Positions 18,287 to 26,917 of a stretch of 64,000 bases of DNA are shown here, piece by piece. The notes under the pieces are model-generated. The model was not told the DNA's origin. It ran no database searches and saw nothing but the letters and a program-made list of their open reading frames with translations. Where the stretch lies: positions 4,675,360 through 4,739,359 of the forward strand of contig LR594584.1 of the NCBI GenBank assembly GCA_901538445.1, in the 5' to 3' direction. The position numbers and the translations under genes were made by a program. Numbering within the stretch: the stretch's first letter is position 1; each line of letters begins with the position of its first letter. This stretch comes from Gemmataceae bacterium (lineage in GTDB: Bacteria; Planctomycetota; Planctomycetia; Gemmatales; Gemmataceae).

Positions 18287-20176
18287 ATGGACCTCGAATT
18301 CTCGCGCCGTGGCCTGTTGGAAGGATCCGCCGCCCTCGGGGGCGCGCTGGCCGTGTCGTCCGCGACCGCGGGGCCGATCGCCCGGATCCGAGCGGACCAC
18401 CACCCCGGGTGGGTGTTCGGCCGCATGACCGGCGCACAGGCCCTCACCGAGGCGCTGCTCGCCGAGGGCGTCGGGTGCGTGTACGGCATCCCCGGCGCGC
18501 AAGAGAACGAGTTGTGGGACTCGTTCAAGGCGAAGGGGCTCGAGTACCTCCTCGTCACCCACGAGTTCAGCGCCGCGTGCATGGCCGACGCCTACGGCCG
18601 GAGCGTCGGCCGGCCCGGGGTGCTGTGCGTCGTCCCCGGCCCCGGCGTCACGAACTCGCTCACCGGGCTCGGCGAGGCGCTGCTCGACTCGTCGCCCGTG
18701 GTGGCGATCGTCGGCGACGTCGGCATCGGCGAGAAGGCCAAGCCGTTCCAGGTCCACGCGCTGAACCAGGCGGAGCTGCTCAAGCAGGTCTGCAAGTGCG
18801 TGTACCCGGTCCAGAACGTTGGGCAGATCCCCGGCGCGGTGCGGCAGGCGTTCGTCGCGGCGATGAGCGGCGAACCCGGACCGGTCGCGGTCGTCGTGCC
18901 GTACAACCTGTTCATCGAGGCGCACGACTACCGGTGCCCGCCGCCCGCGGTGCCCGCCCCGGCGTTCGACGAGGAGGCGTTCCAGAAGGCGCTCGCCGTC
19001 CTGTGCGACCCGAAGGCCCGCGTCGGCATCTACGCCGGGTTCGGGTGCATGAACTTCCCGACCGAACTCGCGGCCGTCGCGGAGCTGCTCCAGGCTCCGG
19101 TGTCGACGAGCGTGTCGGGCAAGGGGGTGATCCCCGAGACGCACCCGCTCGCGGTCGGCTGGGGGTTTGGCCCGCACGCCTCGGAAGTCGCCGAGAAGGT
19201 GTTCGCCAAGGACAAGCTGCACCCGCTCAAGTCCGGCGTGAACACGCTGCTCGCCATCGGGGTGAAGTTCAACGAGACCTCGACCGGGCACTACGTCAAC
19301 CCGCAGCCGGACCGCGTCGTCCACGTCGATGCGAACCCGTGCAACCTCGGCCGCATCCTCCGCACCGACGTGTGCGTTCACGCCGACGCCGGGGTGTTCC
19401 TCGGGCGCTTGCTCGCGTGCGGCGACCAGCTCCGGCGGCCGGCGAACAACGCGCTGACCACGCGCATCCGCGAGTTGAAGGCCGCCGCGTGCCGCGAACT
19501 CCGCGACGTCCCGCAGCCGAAGTGCGGCGTCGACCCACTGGCGCTGGTCGCGGCGATGCGGCGGGTGCTGCCCGAGGACGCGCTGCTCTTCACCGACGTC
19601 TCGGCGACCGAGCACCTCGCGGCCGAGTTCTACCAGGTGACGCAGCCGCGGACGTACTTCAACCCGGTGGACAACCAGGCGATGGGCTGGAGCATCCCGG
19701 CGGCGATCGGCGCGCAGAAGGTCCACCACGGGAAGGTGGTGGCGACGATCACCGGCGACGGGTGCGCGCTGATGAGTTCGCTGGAGATCAGCACCGCGGC
19801 CCGCGAGTGCCTGCCGGTGAAGTTCGTTGTGCTGGACGACCAGGCGTACCACTACATGCAGATGCTCCAGAAGCCGGCGTACCTGCGGACGACGGCGACG
19901 ATCCTGGCCCGGTTCGACTACCGGTCGATGGCGCAGGCGATGGGCGTGGCGTACGTCGAGATCCAGACGCACGACGAGCTAGAGCCGAAGCTCCGCGGCG
20001 CGATCTGTCACAACGGGCCGGTGCTGGTGCGGGTGGCGACCGACTACGGCAAGCGGAAGATCCGGTGGATCGAGGCGGTCCGCGACCGGTACGTGGACGA
20101 CCTGACGGCCGCCCAGAAGGCCCGCTTCCTGGCCCGCGTCGGCTCCCGCGCGATCAAGCCGAAGGACAGCGACTGA
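18287..20176 (+). CDS. Thiamine-diphosphate-dependent enzyme with twin-arginine leader
   Basis: 629 residues of the acetolactate synthase/benzoylformate decarboxylase class. It has an N-terminal pyrimidine-binding domain with the catalytic Glu in VTHEFSAACMADAYGR, a middle domain, and a C-terminal diphosphate domain with the GDG...N-type motif (TITGDGCALMSSLEI). Residues 1-30 read FSRRGLLEGSAALGGALAVSSATA, a twin-arginine-type leader, so it may be exported already folded with its cofactor. Cytoplasmic acetolactate synthases lack this. The first Gly-rich motif is VYGIPGAQENELWDSF. The exact substrate is not clear; possibilities are acetolactate synthase, sulfoacetaldehyde acetyltransferase or a decarboxylase. 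Start by the ATG at 18287 with AAGGTGG upstream. Confidence 0.85.
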   Translation: MDLEFSRRGLLEGSAALGGALAVSSATAGPIARIRADHHPGWVFGRMTGAQALTEALLAEGVGCVYGIPGAQENELWDSFKAKGLEYLLVTHEFSAACMADAYGRSVGRPGVLCVVPGPGVTNSLTGLGEALLDSSPVVAIVGDVGIGEKAKPFQVHALNQAELLKQVCKCVYPVQNVGQIPGAVRQAFVAAMSGEPGPVAVVVPYNLFIEAHDYRCPPPAVPAPAFDEEAFQKALAVLCDPKARVGIYAGFGCMNFPTELAAVAELLQAPVSTSVSGKGVIPETHPLAVGWGFGPHASEVAEKVFAKDKLHPLKSGVNTLLAIGVKFNETSTGHYVNPQPDRVVHVDANPCNLGRILRTDVCVHADAGVFLGRLLACGDQLRRPANNALTTRIRELKAAACRELRDVPQPKCGVDPLALVAAMRRVLPEDALLFTDVSATEHLAAEFYQVTQPRTYFNPVDNQAMGWSIPAAIGAQKVHHGKVVATITGDGCALMSSLEISTAARECLPVKFVVLDDQAYHYMQMLQKPAYLRTTATILARFDYRSMAQAMGVAYVEIQTHDELEPKLRGAICHNGPVLVRVATDYGKRKIRWIEAVRDRYVDDLTAAQKARFLARVGSRAIKPKDSD

Positions 20177-20217
20177 CGCTGCCGGGTCCGGTGGCGTGGC
20201 GTGCCCTCGCGACCGGG

Positions 20218-20661
20218 TCAGGGCCACTCGTTGGTTACCGCGCACCACGTGAGCCAGATTGGGGCGGTGATGACAAGCACCGTTGCTTGGAAAGCACTCG
20301 CGGACTTGTCCCGAGTGCGGACGATGAAGCGGTCCCACCCGCTCGTCGGCTTCGGGGTGGAGAGCCACACGTGGCGACCGTCCGACGCCTCGATCGGCCA
20401 GGTCTGCGAACCGGCGAACGCGGTTACCTGACCGTCCGCCTCCTGGCGGAAGCCGACGGCTCCCCCTCGGGACACTTCCGTCCCGATCCACCCTTGTCGC
20501 CCGTCGCGCGCGGACAGACGGTACGTCGCATCTTCCTTCGCAACCGTCGTCGTGACCGCTTCCCCGGGGCGGTAGGCTATAACCTCGGAGTCTCGGGCGA
20601 GCGCGTGGCACCCGCAGAGGAGCGACACAGCCGGCAGTACCAGCAGAATGGCCCTTCGCAC
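20218..20661 (-). CDS. Hypothetical lipoprotein
   Basis: 147 residues. The N-terminus (RRAILLVLPAVSLLCGC) carries a lipobox with Cys at about 18, so the protein is likely anchored by lipid. The mature part has repeated basic and Trp residues (GWIGTEVSRGG, TWPIEASDGRHVW) and a hydrophobic stretch near the C-terminus. The GTG start at 20661 is chosen because GGAG lies about 10 bases upstream and it begins the signal peptide; the ATG at 20727 would add 22 residues ahead of the signal. Convergent with the TPP-enzyme gene, 41 bases away. Family unknown. Confidence 0.65.
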   Translation of the reverse strand: MRRAILLVLPAVSLLCGCHALARDSEVIAYRPGEAVTTTVAKEDATYRLSARDGRQGWIGTEVSRGGAVGFRQEADGQVTAFAGSQTWPIEASDGRHVWLSTPKPTSGWDRFIVRTRDKSASAFQATVLVITAPIWLTWCAVTNEWP

Positions 20662-20814
20662 GGGTGGTACTCCGTTGGGTGCGTGGTAGTCGCACCGCGG
20701 GCATAACGCCGCCGTCGGGTCTGTCAACCCGAGGCGCTTGCGACTGCGGCCCGGCGGGTGTATCGTGCGTACCTACAGGGCAGCCTCACCAGAAGTTGGC
20801 CGTCGGAGGCGCGG

Positions 20815-21177
20815 ATGACGCGACGGCGTAAGCGACTGATCGCAGCGGCCGTCGCTCTGCCGCTGGTCACCTACCTCGTGCGGGCCGGGTGCGTCCGGTT
20901 CAACCGCGAGTCGGTGCAGGCGAACACGTTGGTCGGCCGCACCGAGGGAGAAGTGCGCCGGAGCTACGGTCAGCCGGACGAGGATTGGTCGGGATACCAC
21001 CCGCTCGCCCTGGACGTTCCCCGGACACTGCCGCCGGGGCCGATTCGCACCCTCGTCTTCGCCCCCCGCGGGTTGCTCCACCCGGAGGGCGGGACGCTTT
21101 GGGTGTGGGTCGCCGAGCGCGACGGCGAGTGGGTGTGCTTCGAGTCGTGCTGGTTCGCGGACGGGGTCGTGTACTGA
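20815..21177 (+). CDS. Small exported hypothetical protein
   Basis: 120 residues with a basic N-terminus and hydrophobic segment (RLIAAAVALPLVTYLVRAG). The mature part begins LVGRTEGEVRRSYGQPD, a pattern like the helix-turn of SmpA/BamE-type lipoprotein domains, but no lipobox Cys is in the right place. Two Cys near the C-terminus (CFESC) could form a disulfide. GGAGG lies six bases before the ATG. The gene sits divergent to the lipoprotein gene at 20661. Confidence 0.7.
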   Translation: MTRRRKRLIAAAVALPLVTYLVRAGCVRFNRESVQANTLVGRTEGEVRRSYGQPDEDWSGYHPLALDVPRTLPPGPIRTLVFAPRGLLHPEGGTLWVWVAERDGEWVCFESCWFADGVVY

Positions 21178-21179
21178 GC

Positions 21180-21314
21180 GGCGACCCTGTCGCCCGCGAG
21201 CGGACCGAGTGGCTCGCGCTCGCCGAGCAGCGGATGCCCGAGGTTCGTTCCGAACAGGTCGTCGGTGTACCGGCAGCGGACGTGTTGCGAACTCTGCTGG
21301 AGCGGCGGGGATGA
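21180..21314 (+). pseudogene. Possible remnant of an addiction-module antitoxin
   Basis: In the gap before the P450 gene, a 45-codon in-frame stretch reads EWLALAEQRMPEVRSEQV then VPAADVLRTLLERRG and ends in TGA. This resembles the C-terminal half of the small 'putative addiction module component' antitoxins, but no start codon or N-terminal half is present in frame and no toxin gene follows. I interpret it as a decayed fragment. Chance resemblance is quite possible. Confidence 0.25.
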
Positions 21315-21456
21315 AGCCGGTCGAGTTCCAGTCCAACCTCGCTGACCGCCCTTCGCTTCGCCCCCCACTTCCCCGCGTCGTCGCGGAAATCCTCAACACC
21401 GCTAAACTCCCCGGTCGATGAATTCGCGTGCAATCCCGCACACGGAGTCAGCCGAC

Positions 21457-22899
21457 ATGGATGGTTCCCCTCTCCCGACGTCTGCCATTCCCGGCCCGAA
21501 GCGGATGTCGGTGGTCGGCGGCATTTGGGAGCAGGTGAAGTTCGACCGCGACCCCGTGCGGTACATGTACGACCTGCGCTCGCGGTACGGCGACCTCACC
21601 CGCTTCCAGACCCGCGCCGGCACGATGCTCGTCGCGTTCGGTCCCGAGTACAACCGCCAGCTCCACCAGGAAACCGACCTGTTCCACTCGCGGCCGTTCG
21701 TCCTCCCCGGCGGCCTGAAGACCGCACAGCACCGGCTGCGGCAGAGCATCTTTTCGCTCAACGAGGCCGAACACAAGCGGATGCGGCACCAGTTGCTCCC
21801 GGTGTTCCAGCGGTCGCGGATGGACGTCCACCAGCACCCGATCCGCGGGCACGTCGAGACCGCGCTGGCCGCGTGGCGGCCCGGCCAGGTCCGCGACCTC
21901 CACCGCGACATGCACCTGATGGTGTGGGGCGTCGTCCGCGACCTGCTCTACGGTCTCGACGACGACACCGCCAGTGAGGACCTGCACCACGGCATGGAGC
22001 ACTGGATGTTCCAGACGTTCTCACCGTGGGTGCGCGCGTTCCCGTTCAACCTGCCGTTCACGCCGTACGCCCGCATGCAGCTCGACGCCCGCCGGCTGGA
22101 GCGGAAGTTCCTCGCGATCATGCGCGAGCGCCGGGCGGGCGGCTGCGCCGGCTCCGACGCGCTCTCGGCGCTGCTGCGGTTCCGCACGGCCGAGGGGAAG
22201 GAAGTGCCGGTCGAGGAGCTGGTCGGCCACGCGCTCATCCTGTTCCTCGTCGCCTACGAGACGACCGGCAACACGCTCGCGTGGACGCTGTTCCTGCTGT
22301 CGCAGTTCCCGCAGGCGCAGCACGACGTGCTCGACGAACTCGCGGCGGTCGGCCCGAACGCGACCTACGAGCAGATCGACCAGCTCCCGGCGCTGGCGCG
22401 CGTGCTGAAGGAGAGCACGCGGCTGCTGCCGGCGGTGCCGTACAGCCGGCGGCTCGCGGCGCGGGCGGGGGTGTTCGGCCGGTACGAGATCCCCGAGCGG
22501 ACGCGGGTGATCTTCAGCCACTACATGACGCACCACATGCCGGAGATCTACGAGCACCCCGAACGGTTCGCCCCCGCCCGGTGGGACCGCATCAAGCCGT
22601 CGCCGGCCGAGTTCCTGCCGTTCGGGGCCGGCCCGCGGACGTGCCTCGGCTCGTCGCTCGCGCAGTGCATCATCAAGCTCGCGATCGCGAAGATCCTCCC
22701 GCGGTGGAAGCTCGACGTGGTCCCGCACACGCGGGTCGACCGGCTCATGGGCATCTCGCTCGGCCCGAAGCACGGCATCCCGGTGGTGCTCTCGAAGCAG
22801 GACCGGGATTTACGGAAGTCGCCGGTCACCGGTAACATCCGCGACATGGTGGAACTCGACCACCCCGAGCCGGCCCGGCGCGTCCGCGCGGCGGCGTGA
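21457..22899 (+). CDS. Cytochrome P450
   Basis: 480 residues with all P450 hallmarks. The I-helix has AYETTG (E268, T269-T270), the K-helix ExxR is KESTR (E319, R322), and the haem loop is FGAGPRTCLG with the cysteine ligand at C396. No membrane anchor is seen, so it is a soluble monooxygenase that inserts one oxygen atom into an organic substrate and needs a ferredoxin or reductase partner, none of which is encoded adjacent. The start at 21457 has GGAG nine bases upstream; an ATG at 21418 is also in frame. The next gene, on the same strand, encodes an acyltransferase. Substrate unknown (fatty acid, terpenoid or sterol). Confidence 0.95.
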   Translation: MDGSPLPTSAIPGPKRMSVVGGIWEQVKFDRDPVRYMYDLRSRYGDLTRFQTRAGTMLVAFGPEYNRQLHQETDLFHSRPFVLPGGLKTAQHRLRQSIFSLNEAEHKRMRHQLLPVFQRSRMDVHQHPIRGHVETALAAWRPGQVRDLHRDMHLMVWGVVRDLLYGLDDDTASEDLHHGMEHWMFQTFSPWVRAFPFNLPFTPYARMQLDARRLERKFLAIMRERRAGGCAGSDALSALLRFRTAEGKEVPVEELVGHALILFLVAYETTGNTLAWTLFLLSQFPQAQHDVLDELAAVGPNATYEQIDQLPALARVLKESTRLLPAVPYSRRLAARAGVFGRYEIPERTRVIFSHYMTHHMPEIYEHPERFAPARWDRIKPSPAEFLPFGAGPRTCLGSSLAQCIIKLAIAKILPRWKLDVVPHTRVDRLMGISLGPKHGIPVVLSKQDRDLRKSPVTGNIRDMVELDHPEPARRVRAAA

Positions 22900-22907
22900 T
22901 CGGGATC

Positions 22908-23047
22908 AAAGGCGTGTTAACCACAGAGTCACAGAGGGCACAGAGGGAAGACAAGCGGCCGAGGGGAACACAGGTTCAACGCCCGGCATTCTCTCGGTGT
23001 TTGCTTTGGCTCTGTGCCCTCTGTGACTCTGTGGGTAACACGCCTTT
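22908..23047. repeat. 38-bp inverted repeat containing CACAGAG units
   Basis: Arms 22908-22945 and 23010-23047 match in 37 of 38 bases as reverse complements, with a 64-base loop. They consist of ACAGAG-type units (CCACAGAGTCACAGAGGGCA) and carry GGCGTGTTA ends. The element fills the gap between the P450 and acyltransferase genes, which are on the same strand. Similar CACAGAG-type palindromes are known from several phyla, so this may be a widely distributed non-coding element. Confidence 0.9.
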
Positions 23048-23080
23048 CCGTTCCACCGATGCGGCACCAGGGAGGTTCCG

Positions 23081-23863
23081 ATGAAGTCCATCACCGGGCG
23101 GTTCGTGGCGCTGTCGGCGGCGCGGCGGATGATCGGCGACCTGCTCCGGGTCAGCCGGCAGATGCCGCTGATCCCCGGCGAGCGCACGATGCAGCTCGCG
23201 AAGCTCGTGGAGGCCCGCCGCGCGGCCCCGGCGGCGCTGCGGCCGAGCTGGTGCGCGATGTTCGTGAAGGCGATGGCTGCCGTCGCGGCCCGGCACCCCG
23301 AGGCCCGGCGCGTGTTCCTCACCCGCCCGTGGCACCGGATGTACGAGTACAACGAGAACGTCGTCAGCGTGGTCGTCGAGCGCGACTGCGGCGGCGAACC
23401 GGGGCTGTTCCTGGCCCGCATCCACGCGCCCGAGGCCCTCCCGCTCGCCGAGATCGACGCCCAGGTCCGCCGGTTCAAGGACCGGCCGATCGAGGAGATC
23501 TCCGCGTTCCAGAACGCGCTGCGGCTCGCCCGGATGCCGCTGCTCGTGCGGCGCGCCGTGTGGTCAATGCTGGCCAACTGGATGCCGCGCTTGCGCGCGA
23601 AGTTCCTCGGGACAATGGGCATCAGTCTGACGGCCGGGATGGGGGGCGTGGCGCTGTCGCTGCTCACGCCGTGGACGGTCACCGTCTTCTACGACGCCTT
23701 CGAGGCCGACGGCTCGCTGAAGTTCCGCGTGATGTTCGACCACCGCGTGATGGACGGCCGGCTCGCGTGCCAGATGGGCCGGGAGATCGAGCGCGAGATG
23801 TGCGGCGCGATCCTGGAAGAAGTACGGGCTCTGAAGTCCGACGTTCGGGCCGCGGCCGCGTAG
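23081..23863 (+). CDS. Stand-alone E2-type acyltransferase domain (CAT superfamily)
   Basis: 260 residues. It corresponds to the catalytic domain of 2-oxoacid dehydrogenase E2 enzymes and chloramphenicol acetyltransferase. The active-site motif is FDHRVMDGR, with catalytic H221 and D225. The lipoyl and E1/E3-binding domains found in SucB in this window are absent. It may therefore transfer acyl groups from CoA, not from a lipoyl arm, possibly to the product of the P450 encoded just upstream (inference from order only). Start by the ATG at 23081, preceded by GGGAGG. An inverted-repeat element separates it from the P450 gene, so co-transcription is possible but not shown. Confidence 0.85.
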   Translation: MKSITGRFVALSAARRMIGDLLRVSRQMPLIPGERTMQLAKLVEARRAAPAALRPSWCAMFVKAMAAVAARHPEARRVFLTRPWHRMYEYNENVVSVVVERDCGGEPGLFLARIHAPEALPLAEIDAQVRRFKDRPIEEISAFQNALRLARMPLLVRRAVWSMLANWMPRLRAKFLGTMGISLTAGMGGVALSLLTPWTVTVFYDAFEADGSLKFRVMFDHRVMDGRLACQMGREIEREMCGAILEEVRALKSDVRAAAA

Positions 23864-23864
23864 T

Positions 23865-23958
23865 AAATTTGAAGCACCAAGTACGAAATCCGAAAGGGAG
23901 ACGCCCGGCACCGGGTTCGCTTCTTCCTTTCGGATTTCGTGCTTCGTGCTTCGAATTT
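23865..23958. repeat. 33-bp imperfect inverted repeat (TTCGGATTTCGT type)
   Basis: Arms 23865-23897 and 23926-23958 agree in 30 of 33 bases as reverse complements. The loop is 28 bases. The arm contains GAAATCCGAAAGG and GAAGCAC. It lies between convergent genes, the acyltransferase and the PilZ protein, and overlaps the stop codon region of the first by two bases. It may act as a bidirectional transcript end but has no T-run. Confidence 0.85.
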
Positions 23959-23965
23959 CTGCAGA

Positions 23966-24487
23966 TCACCCGAACAGGAGCAGGACGCTCCACGGCGGGG
24001 TCGCTTCGAACTCGCACCCGAGTTCGTAGAAGTCGTTGCTCGGGCGGCAGCTCCGCACCAGGATGGTGACGAACCCGACGTTGTCCGGGGCGTTGACCGC
24101 ACGCACCTGGAGCAGGCTCCCCGGGGCGACCGCGTCGGCGATCGCGATGCGGAGCCCGCCCGTCGAGCGGTCCAGCACGTACCCCTCGCCCACCCCGTTG
24201 CGGAACGACGGCGACGCGAGCAGCACCCGCACCGGCGGCCCCTCGCGGCGCACCGCGGTCCGGCGGTCGGCGTAGGACTGTTCGGGCGGGGCCCAGTTCG
24301 CGGCCTTCTCCGCCAGCAGCACGTTGGCCGCGTTCGTGTTGTTGATCTTGTCGGCCAGCCCGCCCCGCTTGCGGCCGGAGAACACCGCGAAGATCATGAT
24401 GACCGCGGCCACGCAAATGCCGATCACGACCGGCACGTTGGCCGCACACCACGCGACGATGTTATCGATGACCTGGCCGAACGTCAT
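23966..24487 (-). CDS. Membrane-anchored PilZ-domain protein
   Basis: 173 residues. One N-terminal helix (VVIGICVAAVIMIFAVFSG) is followed by a short linker (DKINNTNAANVLL) and a PilZ domain. The motif RRTAVRREGPPVRVLL carries the RxxxR switch and LDRSTGGLRI the DxSxxG motif, so c-di-GMP binding is likely. The helix places it at the inner face of the membrane. GAGGGAT precedes the ATG at 24487. It lies alone between opposing neighbours. Confidence 0.88.
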   Translation of the reverse strand: MTFGQVIDNIVAWCAANVPVVIGICVAAVIMIFAVFSGRKRGGLADKINNTNAANVLLAEKAANWAPPEQSYADRRTAVRREGPPVRVLLASPSFRNGVGEGYVLDRSTGGLRIAIADAVAPGSLLQVRAVNAPDNVGFVTILVRSCRPSNDFYELGCEFEATPPWSVLLLFG

Positions 24488-24658
24488 GATGATCCCTCAA
24501 CCGGAATGGGCTACGGACACGGGAATCATATGCGTCTGCCGCACATCGTGTGCCGACCCAGGGCGGGGGCGCGCCACCGCCCAGTAACACTGTACCGAGG
24601 GACAGAGGTTTGATCTACACATTCCCGCCCGCGGGCCGCGGGCGGGTCGCGCGGCCCG

Positions 24659-25699
24659 TCACGGCTTGCCGCCGGTGAACGCGGCCGACGGGTCGATGCG
24701 GTACTTCATGGTCTCGGTGGACAGCTCGGACTCGACGCGGCCGAGCTTGTCCTTGACCTGGATCTTGACCGCACCGGCCAGGGTGACCTCGCCGGTCCCG
24801 GCCAGGAACGCCAGCTCCTCGCACGTGCCCTCGGCCCCAAACCCGACGAACCGCACCTTGCCGGCCGCCTTCACCGCGGACGGGCCGCTGCCCTTCTCCG
24901 GCGACTTGATGTCGATCTTCTCGCACACGACCTTCAGCACCAGGTCGTCGCCGCACTTCACCTCGAACGTCGGCTCGCCCTCACCGACCCGCAGCAGGAT
25001 GCGGTACTTGCTCGCGGCGGCAACCGCGGCCGCCGGGGCCGAGGCGGTGGCCGCGGCGACCGGCTTCACCTCGGGCTTCGGTTCCGGCTTGGGCTCGATC
25101 ACCGGGTCGTCGCCGGGAAGGGCCGGCACGGCCTTCGTCGCCGGCGTGACGAACGTGGTCACCGGGAAGTCCGGCGTGGTCCCGGCCGGGGCGGGCTTCG
25201 TCACCGGGACCGGCTCGGGCTTGCGGCTCGCGGGCTCGGGTTTGCTCGCGGGCTTCGTCTCGGTGCCGCTCGCCGGGACCACCGGCGGGGCCGGCGGCAG
25301 CGCGGGCTCGGTCGAGGGTGCGGGCGGGGCCGGCGGCATCGAGGCCGCGGGGGCGGGCGGCAGCTCCGGGGCCTTCATCGGCTCCTTCGCGGGGACCGCC
25401 GGGACCGACGGGGCGGGCGGCAGCGCCGGCAGCTCGGAGGCCGCCGGCGGCGCGGGCAGTTCGACGCCACCCGGTGCCGGCGGCAGCGCCGGGGCGGGAG
25501 GCAGCTCCGGGGCCTTCGCGGTCGGGGTGCCGCCCGACGGGACCGACGGCAGCAGCGGGACCTCGGCCTCCGGCGGCTCGGCCTGGCGGCGGGTGCTGGT
25601 CTTCGTGTCGTTCTTCGGGCACTGGCCGGCGACAGCGGCCAGGCCGCCGAGCGAAACGCCCAGCACGCCGGCCATCAGCTTCCATCGGGACAGCAACAT
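24659..25699 (-). CDS. Exported proline/alanine-rich protein
   Basis: 346 residues. A signal peptide (LMAGVLGVSLGGLAAVAG) is followed by about 190 residues of Pro/Ala/Glu-rich repeats of PELPPAPA or LPPAP type, and then about 110 residues of folded domain. That domain, with VRFVGFGAEGTCEELAFL and VTLAGAVKIQVKDKLGR, alternates beta strands and resembles the LptA/OstA repeats, but I would not name it so without a search. The Pro-rich arm probably spans the envelope. The start at 25699 fits the signal peptide; a much longer open frame upstream is antisense to another gene. Confidence 0.75.
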   Translation of the reverse strand: MLLSRWKLMAGVLGVSLGGLAAVAGQCPKNDTKTSTRRQAEPPEAEVPLLPSVPSGGTPTAKAPELPPAPALPPAPGGVELPAPPAASELPALPPAPSVPAVPAKEPMKAPELPPAPAASMPPAPPAPSTEPALPPAPPVVPASGTETKPASKPEPASRKPEPVPVTKPAPAGTTPDFPVTTFVTPATKAVPALPGDDPVIEPKPEPKPEVKPVAAATASAPAAAVAAASKYRILLRVGEGEPTFEVKCGDDLVLKVVCEKIDIKSPEKGSGPSAVKAAGKVRFVGFGAEGTCEELAFLAGTGEVTLAGAVKIQVKDKLGRVESELSTETMKYRIDPSAAFTGGKP

Positions 25700-25922
25700 G
25701 GTGTGAGGTCTCCGTACCTGCGGGCCGAACCGGGGGAAACCGCGGACCACCCGGTCCGCGGGGCCGACCCGCTCTGTGAAACCGGCCGCTGAATACCCGC
25801 CCCAGTCCCCCGTGTCTGCGCCACTTTCGCGGCCCCCGAACCCGCCCGCTGCACCACCCCCGCGCCACCTCCTACACTCACCCTGAACCCGACTCCGCTC
25901 CCCACAACCCACCCTCCCTGCC

Positions 25923-26915
25923 ATGCCCCGCCCCAAGGTGTTTGTCGCCCGTCGCATCCCCGATGAGGGGCTGAGCGCCATCGCCGCGGCGTGCGACGTC
26001 GACGTGTGGCCGGACCGGCTCCCGCCCCCGCCCGACGCGCTCCGCGACCGCGTCAGGGACTGCGACGGGCTCGTCTCGCTCCTCACCGACCGCGTGGACG
26101 CGGCGCTGCTCGACGCGGCCCCGCGGCTCAAGGTCGTCAGCAACTTCGCGGTCGGGTTCAACAACGTGGACGTGCCCGCCTGCACCCAGCGGGGCGTGTG
26201 CGTCGGCAACACCCCGGGCGTGCTCACCGACGCGACCGCGGACATCGCCGTCACGCTGCTGCTCAACGCCGCCCGGCGGATCGCCGAGAGCGCCGCCGAC
26301 GCCAAGGCGGGCCGGTGGCTGACGTGGGAGCCCCTCGGGTGGCTCGGGCAAGACCTCGTCGGCCGCACCCTGGGCATCGTGGGCATGGGCCGGATCGGGT
26401 TCGCCACCGCGAAGCGGCTCCACCACGGGTGGGGCATGAAGGTGATCTACACGAAGCGGACCCCGAGCGCGGAGGCCGAACAGCAACTCGGCGCGCGGCG
26501 CGTCGAACTCGACGAACTGCTCGCGCAGAGCGACTACGTCTCGGTCCACGCCGACCTGAACCCGACCACGAAGGGATTGTTCGGTGCGGCGCAGTTCAAG
26601 CAGATGAAGAGGACCGCGGTGTTCGTGAACACGTCCCGCGGCCCGCTCGTCGACCAGCCGGCGCTCGCCGAGGCGCTCCGCTCCGGCACCATCTTCGCGG
26701 CCGGGCTCGACGTCACCGACCCGGAGCCGCTGCCGCCCGAGCACGAACTCTACGCGCTGCCGAACTGCGTGATCGCCCCGCACGTCGCGAGCGCGACCAT
26801 CGACACGCGGAACGCGATGGCCCGGCTGTGCGCCAACAACCTGCTCGCGGGGGTCCGCGGCGAGCCGCTACCGCATTGGGTGAACCCCGACGCCGCGGCC
26901 GCGCGGCGGAAGTAG
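25923..26915 (+). CDS. D-2-hydroxyacid dehydrogenase (glyoxylate/hydroxypyruvate reductase-like)
   Basis: 330 residues. The NAD(P)-binding motif is GIVGMGRIGFATAKRL, and the three catalytic residues of the family are in place: Arg in VNTSRGPLVD, Glu in DVTDPEPL, His in APHVASATIDT. It reduces glyoxylate or hydroxypyruvate to glycolate or glycerate; closest in appearance to GyaR/GhrB-type enzymes. It is convergent with the LCCL gene, whose stop lies two bases away, so 3' ends overlap. Divergent from the proline-rich protein gene by 223 bases, which must hold promoters. Confidence 0.93.
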   Translation: MPRPKVFVARRIPDEGLSAIAAACDVDVWPDRLPPPPDALRDRVRDCDGLVSLLTDRVDAALLDAAPRLKVVSNFAVGFNNVDVPACTQRGVCVGNTPGVLTDATADIAVTLLLNAARRIAESAADAKAGRWLTWEPLGWLGQDLVGRTLGIVGMGRIGFATAKRLHHGWGMKVIYTKRTPSAEAEQQLGARRVELDELLAQSDYVSVHADLNPTTKGLFGAAQFKQMKRTAVFVNTSRGPLVDQPALAEALRSGTIFAAGLDVTDPEPLPPEHELYALPNCVIAPHVASATIDTRNAMARLCANNLLAGVRGEPLPHWVNPDAAAARRK

Positions 26916-26917
26916 CG

